Assembly: GCA_002368685.1 (NCBI GenBank) | Contig: DFEN01000010.1 | Location: 1-10,687 of the forward strand | Origin: Lachnospiraceae bacterium UBA3801 | Lineage (GTDB): Bacteria > Bacillota > Clostridia > Lachnospirales > Lachnospiraceae | Direction: 5' to 3' | DNA: 10,687 nt | In this document: piece after piece, positions 6,838 to 10,687 of the stretch | How the letters are laid out: every line of letters begins with the position of its first letter | Numbering within the stretch: position 1 is the first letter of the stretch | The notes under the pieces: generated by a model | What the model saw: only the letters and a program-made list of their open reading frames with translations | Told to the model about the DNA's origin: nothing | Databases searched by the model: none | Made by a program: the position numbers and the translations under genes

Positions 6838-8253
6838 ATGGCAGATAAGGAAAAGACATATGTAGAAGACGTAGACAGAAGCCTGTATGATTTTCGTAAT
6901 GTTGATGAGGATGTATACAAGGTTGCCGAAGGTCTTACTCCGGAGATAGTTAAACAGATATCTAAGGAGAAGAATGATCCTGAGTGGATGACAGAGCTGC
7001 GTCTCAAAGCGTTAGAAATATACAATAATATGGAAATGAAGCCATGGGGACCACCTATTGATGGCCTGCACATGGATAATATAGTTACATACATCAAGCC
7101 TAAGGATAACAAGATGAGTGCTGACTGGGATGAGGTTCCTGAGGAGATAAAGGATACCTTCGAGAGACTCGGTATTCCACAGGCAGAGAGAGAGTCTCTG
7201 GCTGGAGTAGGCGCTCAGTATGATTCAGAGCTTGTATATCATAATGTTCGTGAAGAAGTAGCTGCACAAGGAGTTATCTATACAGACCTTGAGTCAGCAA
7301 TGCACGGCGAATATGGAGATATGATTAAAGAGCATTTCATGAAGCTCATTACTCCACAGGATCATAAGTTTGCGGCACTTCATGGCGCAGTTTGGTCAGG
7401 AGGAAGCTTCGTATATGTCCCACCAGGAGTTAAGGTTGAGATTCCACTTCAGTCTTACTTCAGATTAAATGCTCCAGGTGCCGGTCAGTTCGAGCATACA
7501 CTTATCATTGTAGATGAGGGAGCTGATCTACATTTCATCGAAGGCTGTTCAGCACCTAAGTACAATGTTGCAAACCTGCATGCAGGAGCGGTTGAGCTCT
7601 TCGTAGGTAAGAATGCAAGACTTAGATATTCTACAATTGAGAACTGGTCCAAGAATATGTATAACCTGAATACCAAGAGAGCTACCGTTGAAGAAGGCGG
7701 TAAGATGGAATGGGTATCAGGATCCTTTGGCTCGCATACATCATATCTGTATCCTATGACTATTCTTAAGGGCGATGATTCAAAGGTCGAATTCACAGGT
7801 ATTACATTTGCAGGTGAAGGACAGAACCTTGATACAGGTGTGAAGGTTGTTCACACAGGAAAGCGAACACTTTCGACTGTTAATACTAAGTCCATTTCAA
7901 AGAGTGGTGGTATCAGCACCTTTAGAAGTGCTGTTGTAATAGGACCTGAAGCTAAGGGTGCTAAGTCAGCGGTTGACTGTGCATCACTTATGCTCGATGA
8001 CATTTCCAGGTCAGATACAGTTCCTGCAATGGATGTTAGATGTGATGATGTAGATATCGGACATGAAGCTAAGATTGGACGTATCTCTGATGAGGCTATA
8101 TTCTATCTTATGAGCCGAGGTATTTCTGAAGAGGATGCTCGTGCCATGATAGTAAGCGGTTTCGCGGACAACGTATCAAAAGAGCTTCCACTTGAATATG
8201 CAGTCGAGATGAATAATCTGATTCGACTTGAGATGAAGGGTTCAATCGGATAA
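6838..8253 (+). CDS. sufB: SufB, Fe-S cluster scaffold protein
   Basis: SufB is the scaffold subunit of the SufBCD complex, receiving sulfur and assembling Fe-S clusters in the cytoplasm. From the ATG at 6838 the product is MADKEKTYVEDVDRSLYDFR... and 471 residues long, normal for SufB. Recognisable elements are the N-terminal helical region with the WGPPIDGL segment (70-77), the central beta-helix beginning around LHGAVWSGGSFVYVPPGV (181-198), the EGCSAP motif (235-240), and the C-terminal block with Cys381 in AVDCASLMLDD, which aligns with the cluster-building cysteine of SufB. His409-Glu410 in IGHEAKIG lie in the SufB/SufD interface region. Codon use is strongly biased (mostly AAG for Lys, almost no TTA/TTG for Leu), suggesting high expression. 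It follows sufC by ten bases and precedes an unexpected membrane protein gene by 17 bases. Confidence 0.97.
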   Translation: MADKEKTYVEDVDRSLYDFRNVDEDVYKVAEGLTPEIVKQISKEKNDPEWMTELRLKALEIYNNMEMKPWGPPIDGLHMDNIVTYIKPKDNKMSADWDEVPEEIKDTFERLGIPQAERESLAGVGAQYDSELVYHNVREEVAAQGVIYTDLESAMHGEYGDMIKEHFMKLITPQDHKFAALHGAVWSGGSFVYVPPGVKVEIPLQSYFRLNAPGAGQFEHTLIIVDEGADLHFIEGCSAPKYNVANLHAGAVELFVGKNARLRYSTIENWSKNMYNLNTKRATVEEGGKMEWVSGSFGSHTSYLYPMTILKGDDSKVEFTGITFAGEGQNLDTGVKVVHTGKRTLSTVNTKSISKSGGISTFRSAVVIGPEAKGAKSAVDCASLMLDDISRSDTVPAMDVRCDDVDIGHEAKIGRISDEAIFYLMSRGISEEDARAMIVSGFADNVSKELPLEYAVEMNNLIRLEMKGSIG

Positions 8254-8270
8254 TAAAGGTGAGAAGATAA

Positions 8271-9119
8271 ATGAAACGATTTATTGGTGAATTGTTTATT
8301 TTCATTGTTGGTTTCATCTTGGGATTTGGAGAAATACTTTATCTTTATTTTATTGAAAAAGAAGATATGTTAGATAAGAACATAATCTTTTTCATTTATA
8401 AAATGGTTGCAAAAACTAATAATGATTTTCTCCAATTGTTGCCTTGGTGGTCTTACGCATTAGTAATCATTATTATTCTTTTGATTATAGGTGTTATAGT
8501 AGCAGAGTTTTTGAGAACATTTGCTAATTCAAAAAGTATCAGTTTTCTAACTGCTATTTTATATCTGATTGTTACAATAATTGTGGCGATTCCATTTGCA
8601 AGATTCTTAATGGTCTTTATAGATGGAATACTAAGCAATTATGTAATAGTTATAACACCAGACCAGGTAAGGAATCATTTTTCTTCAGAAGGAACTGATT
8701 ATGATTTTGCACTTTTCTCTGTTGTAAGAGGAATACTATTCTCTATACTACTTAGATTACAGATATACGCCTTTAGTTTTACTTATGGTGCAGTGCTCAA
8801 AAAGCCTGTAAGAAATTGTAGAGTACATGATTGTGTAACTACAGGAAAAGAATATGAGGTAGTAAGAACTCTGGCAAAGAGACTCACATTTGATCAAAGC
8901 TTTTCATTTATAAAGAACTATACTGAAGAATTAGAACAGAGACATTTCTTCCAGATACAAGAAAAAGGTTTGTTTGGAATAGGTACGATTAATAAATGGA
9001 ATTATTACCGTGATGGACAGATAATGGATTGTTCTGAAGAAGAGTTTTTAGATAAATTATATAATTTGACTATTCATAAAACTTTGAGTTTAAAGACAGA
9101 AGAGGAAAAAAATGAGTAA
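8271..9119 (+). CDS. unrecognised four-helix membrane protein inside the suf operon
   Basis: I do not recognise this 282-residue protein. It has about four hydrophobic helices (roughly 4-28, 58-82, 92-117 and 147-175), then a soluble C-terminal domain (about 178-282) with Cys183 and Cys188 (CRVHDC), Cys254 and a Glu/Lys-rich end. No catalytic motif is evident. The ribosome binding site AAAGGTGAG (8255-8263) lies seven bases before the ATG, 17 bases after sufB. The TAA stop overlaps the sufD start by eight bases, and the sufD ribosome binding site lies inside this gene, so translation is coupled. Codon use contrasts with sufB: by my count 12 AAA to 5 AAG for Lys, and at least 15 TTA/TTG Leu codons against about two in the longer sufB. 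This suggests low expression, later acquisition, or both. It is probably a real gene given the start signal, length and tight packing. A role in Fe-S assembly is only suggested by position. Confidence 0.8.
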   Translation: MKRFIGELFIFIVGFILGFGEILYLYFIEKEDMLDKNIIFFIYKMVAKTNNDFLQLLPWWSYALVIIIILLIIGVIVAEFLRTFANSKSISFLTAILYLIVTIIVAIPFARFLMVFIDGILSNYVIVITPDQVRNHFSSEGTDYDFALFSVVRGILFSILLRLQIYAFSFTYGAVLKKPVRNCRVHDCVTTGKEYEVVRTLAKRLTFDQSFSFIKNYTEELEQRHFFQIQEKGLFGIGTINKWNYYRDGQIMDCSEEEFLDKLYNLTIHKTLSLKTEEEKNE

Positions 9120-10176
9120 TATTAATATTAACAAGCTGCCGGTTCCAACATGGACGTGGTTAAAGGTAAATGAATATACGGTAGCTGTTCCGGAGAAATT
9201 TGAGAAACCTGAATGCATCATTGATAATATGCCAGAGGATGTTAAGGTTGGATCTGTAGACTTTACATCGGTATGTTTAGGAGATGTAGAACTGGGCGCA
9301 GGTGAGGAATTCAAGAAAATATCCCACGGCGCAAAGACAGGTGGTACATCATATACAGTATCTGCAGGAGTAAAAGTTACAGAACCGATTAGAATTACTT
9401 ATGACTTTGGAAATGATAAAAAACAAACTACAGATGAAGTAGTTGGAAAGCTTATTCGTACATCGGTTATTCTTGGAGAAGAATCTGAATTAACTTTGAT
9501 AGTTACTTTCAAGGGTTGCCCAACTTTCGGTGCAAATGATATACGAATCAAAGCTGCGAAAACTGCTAAGTTAAATCTAGTTGAAATATTCCAACTTGAA
9601 GATGGTTCAAACTTTGTCGACAGCATTGGTGGAAGATACCTTGACTATGGCGGACTTAAATTGATTCAGATTAAGTCAGGCGACGGAAATGTAGCCCTCA
9701 GCTGCTGTGCAGATCTTGATGGTTACAAGAGTACCCTCGATATAGATACAGGATATCTAGTTCGTGGAGTTGACAAGCTTGATATCAACTACGTAGCAAG
9801 ACATCGTGGAGCTAAGACGGATACTAAGATCAATGTCAGCGGAGTTCTCCGTGACAAAGCAGATAAGACCTTCCGCGGTACTATAGATTTCATCAAGGGC
9901 TGCAAGACTGCAACAGGTGATGAGAGAGAAGATGTTCTTCTGATGGATGAAGGTGTGCATAATAATACTGTACCACTTATCCTATGTGCAGAAGAGGATG
10001 TAGAAGGTGCGCACGGTGCCTCTATCGGAAAGATATCAGAGGATATAGTAAATTACTTCGAGAGCCGTGGTATTCCTGAAACAGAAGTTACTGAGCTTAT
10101 GGCGAAGTCAAGAATAGATGCAGTAGCAGGAAGAATACCTGATGAGAAGACAAGAGAGCTTCTCCTTGCTGAATAA
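9112..10176 (+). CDS. sufD: SufD, Fe-S cluster assembly protein
   Basis: SufD is the SufB paralogue of the SufBCD scaffold complex and helps iron acquisition and cluster formation. The 354 residues are at the shorter end for SufD, as is usual in clostridia. The N-terminal region carries the PVPTWTWLKVNEY segment (10-22). A beta-helix core follows, and the C-terminal block has the family pattern FRGTIDFIKGC (254-264) and GAHGASIGK (299-307), with His301 matching the functionally important SufD histidine. The helical tail YFESRGIPE (315-323) is shared with SufB. The ribosome binding site AGAGGA (9101-9106) is five bases upstream, inside the preceding membrane protein gene, whose end overlaps this start by eight bases. 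Codon use changes within the gene: the first ~184 codons mix AAA/AAG and use TTA/TTG, whereas the rest is nearly all AAG and has no TTA/TTG. sufS follows after 50 bases. Confidence 0.95.
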   Translation: MSNININKLPVPTWTWLKVNEYTVAVPEKFEKPECIIDNMPEDVKVGSVDFTSVCLGDVELGAGEEFKKISHGAKTGGTSYTVSAGVKVTEPIRITYDFGNDKKQTTDEVVGKLIRTSVILGEESELTLIVTFKGCPTFGANDIRIKAAKTAKLNLVEIFQLEDGSNFVDSIGGRYLDYGGLKLIQIKSGDGNVALSCCADLDGYKSTLDIDTGYLVRGVDKLDINYVARHRGAKTDTKINVSGVLRDKADKTFRGTIDFIKGCKTATGDEREDVLLMDEGVHNNTVPLILCAEEDVEGAHGASIGKISEDIVNYFESRGIPETEVTELMAKSRIDAVAGRIPDEKTRELLLAE

Positions 10177-10226
10177 AATTTGTGGAGTTATCCCATAAAT
10201 AAAAAAACAATTAGAAAGAAATAGTT

Positions 10227-10687
10227 ATGAGTTTAAATGTACAGGAAATAAGAAAAGACTTTCCTTTTTTCGACAATACAGATCTAGCTTATCTAGATAA
10301 TTCTGCAACAAGTCAGCGGCCACGTCAGGTCGTTGAAGCGGTTATGGACTATGAGTACTATCACAACTCTAATCCATTTCGTGGTCTATACGAATTATCA
10401 ATAGATGCTACAGAGCGTTACGAGGCAGCTAGAACTAAGGTGGCAAAGTTTATAAATGCGAAGACGGATGAAGAAATAATCTTTACTAGAAATGCATCTG
10501 AGAGCCTTAATCTCGTTGCTGCATCACTATGTGAAATGCTTCATTCTGAAGGAAAGCTTTCAGAAGGCGATGAGATCATAACAACTGTTGTTGAACATCA
10601 CAGCAATATGCTCCCATGGAGACTTGCTGCTAAGAAATATGGTGCAACTGTAAAGTACCTCGAGTGTGAAGAGGATGGAAGCTTTTC
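10227..10687 (+). CDS. sufS: SufS, cysteine desulfurase, N-terminal part (3' end outside the window)
   Basis: SufS is a PLP-dependent, group II cysteine desulfurase that releases sulfur from cysteine for SufBCD. The open frame gives 153 residues before the window ends. Family features visible are YLDNSATSQRP (22-32), NPFRGLYELS...ATERYE (49-66), the FTRNASESLN segment (86-95) and the VVEHHSN-LPW motif (121-131) with the histidine pair that includes the PLP-stacking residue. The PLP lysine and catalytic cysteine lie beyond the end of the window. The 50-base gap after sufD is AT-rich, contains a run of seven A residues, and has only a weak ribosome binding site (AGAAAG, 10213-10218), unlike the other suf genes. 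I see no terminator in the gap, so the gene is probably in the suf operon. A sufU gene would be expected next but is not visible. Confidence 0.93.
   Translation, partial: MSLNVQEIRKDFPFFDNTDLAYLDNSATSQRPRQVVEAVMDYEYYHNSNPFRGLYELSIDATERYEAARTKVAKFINAKTDEEIIFTRNASESLNLVAASLCEMLHSEGKLSEGDEIITTVVEHHSNMLPWRLAAKKYGATVKYLECEEDGSF

Noticed and set aside
10177..10226. Possible terminator between sufD and sufS
   Set aside because: Only a three-pair TGG/CCA stem with a run of A rather than T follows, so it does not look like an intrinsic terminator.

Overview
The window looks like chromosomal DNA of a low-to-moderate-GC anaerobic Firmicute, most plausibly a Lachnospiraceae-type clostridium (for example a Butyrivibrio relative). 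This is an inference. It rests on the rubrerythrin gene (typical of anaerobes), the clostridial sufC-sufB-sufD-sufS gene order, strong AGGAGG-type ribosome binding sites, heavy AGA/ATA codon use and YhaN/YhaO-like DNA-metabolism genes. All confident genes are on the + strand. Nothing indicates a phage, an insertion sequence, a CRISPR array, or a tRNA or rRNA gene.

Layout. (1) 1-372: the 3' end of a rubrerythrin gene, closed by a strong intrinsic terminator. (2) 373-3145: an AT-rich leader, then pyrC (class I dihydroorotase, pyrimidine synthesis), then 37 bases later a P-loop GTPase with a C-terminal DUF697-like hydrophobic domain, closed by a second intrinsic terminator. (3) 3148-6047: a TTGCAA-N17-TATAAT promoter directly after that terminator, driving a metallophosphoesterase of the SbcD/YhaO type and, with no gap, an SbcC/YhaN-type coiled-coil ATPase with two central membrane helices. 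Both proteins appear to have lost several canonical catalytic residues. (4) 6087-10687: a SUF iron-sulfur cluster assembly operon, sufC, sufB, an unrecognised four-helix membrane protein gene, sufD and the 5' part of sufS. The window ends inside sufS. No terminator separates blocks 3 and 4, so read-through from the 3148 promoter into suf is possible.

How the genes work together. SufB, SufC and SufD form the Fe-S scaffold/ATPase complex, and SufS supplies sulfur from cysteine. Rubrerythrin, also an iron protein involved in peroxide defence, lies nearby but in a separate transcription unit. The membrane protein between sufB and sufD is the least expected element. It is tightly packed in the operon and overlaps the sufD start, but its codon use clearly differs from sufB, and the difference continues to about the middle of sufD. 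The other notable element is the pair upstream of suf, which looks like a membrane-anchored SbcCD/YhaNO relative with degenerate active sites in both subunits.
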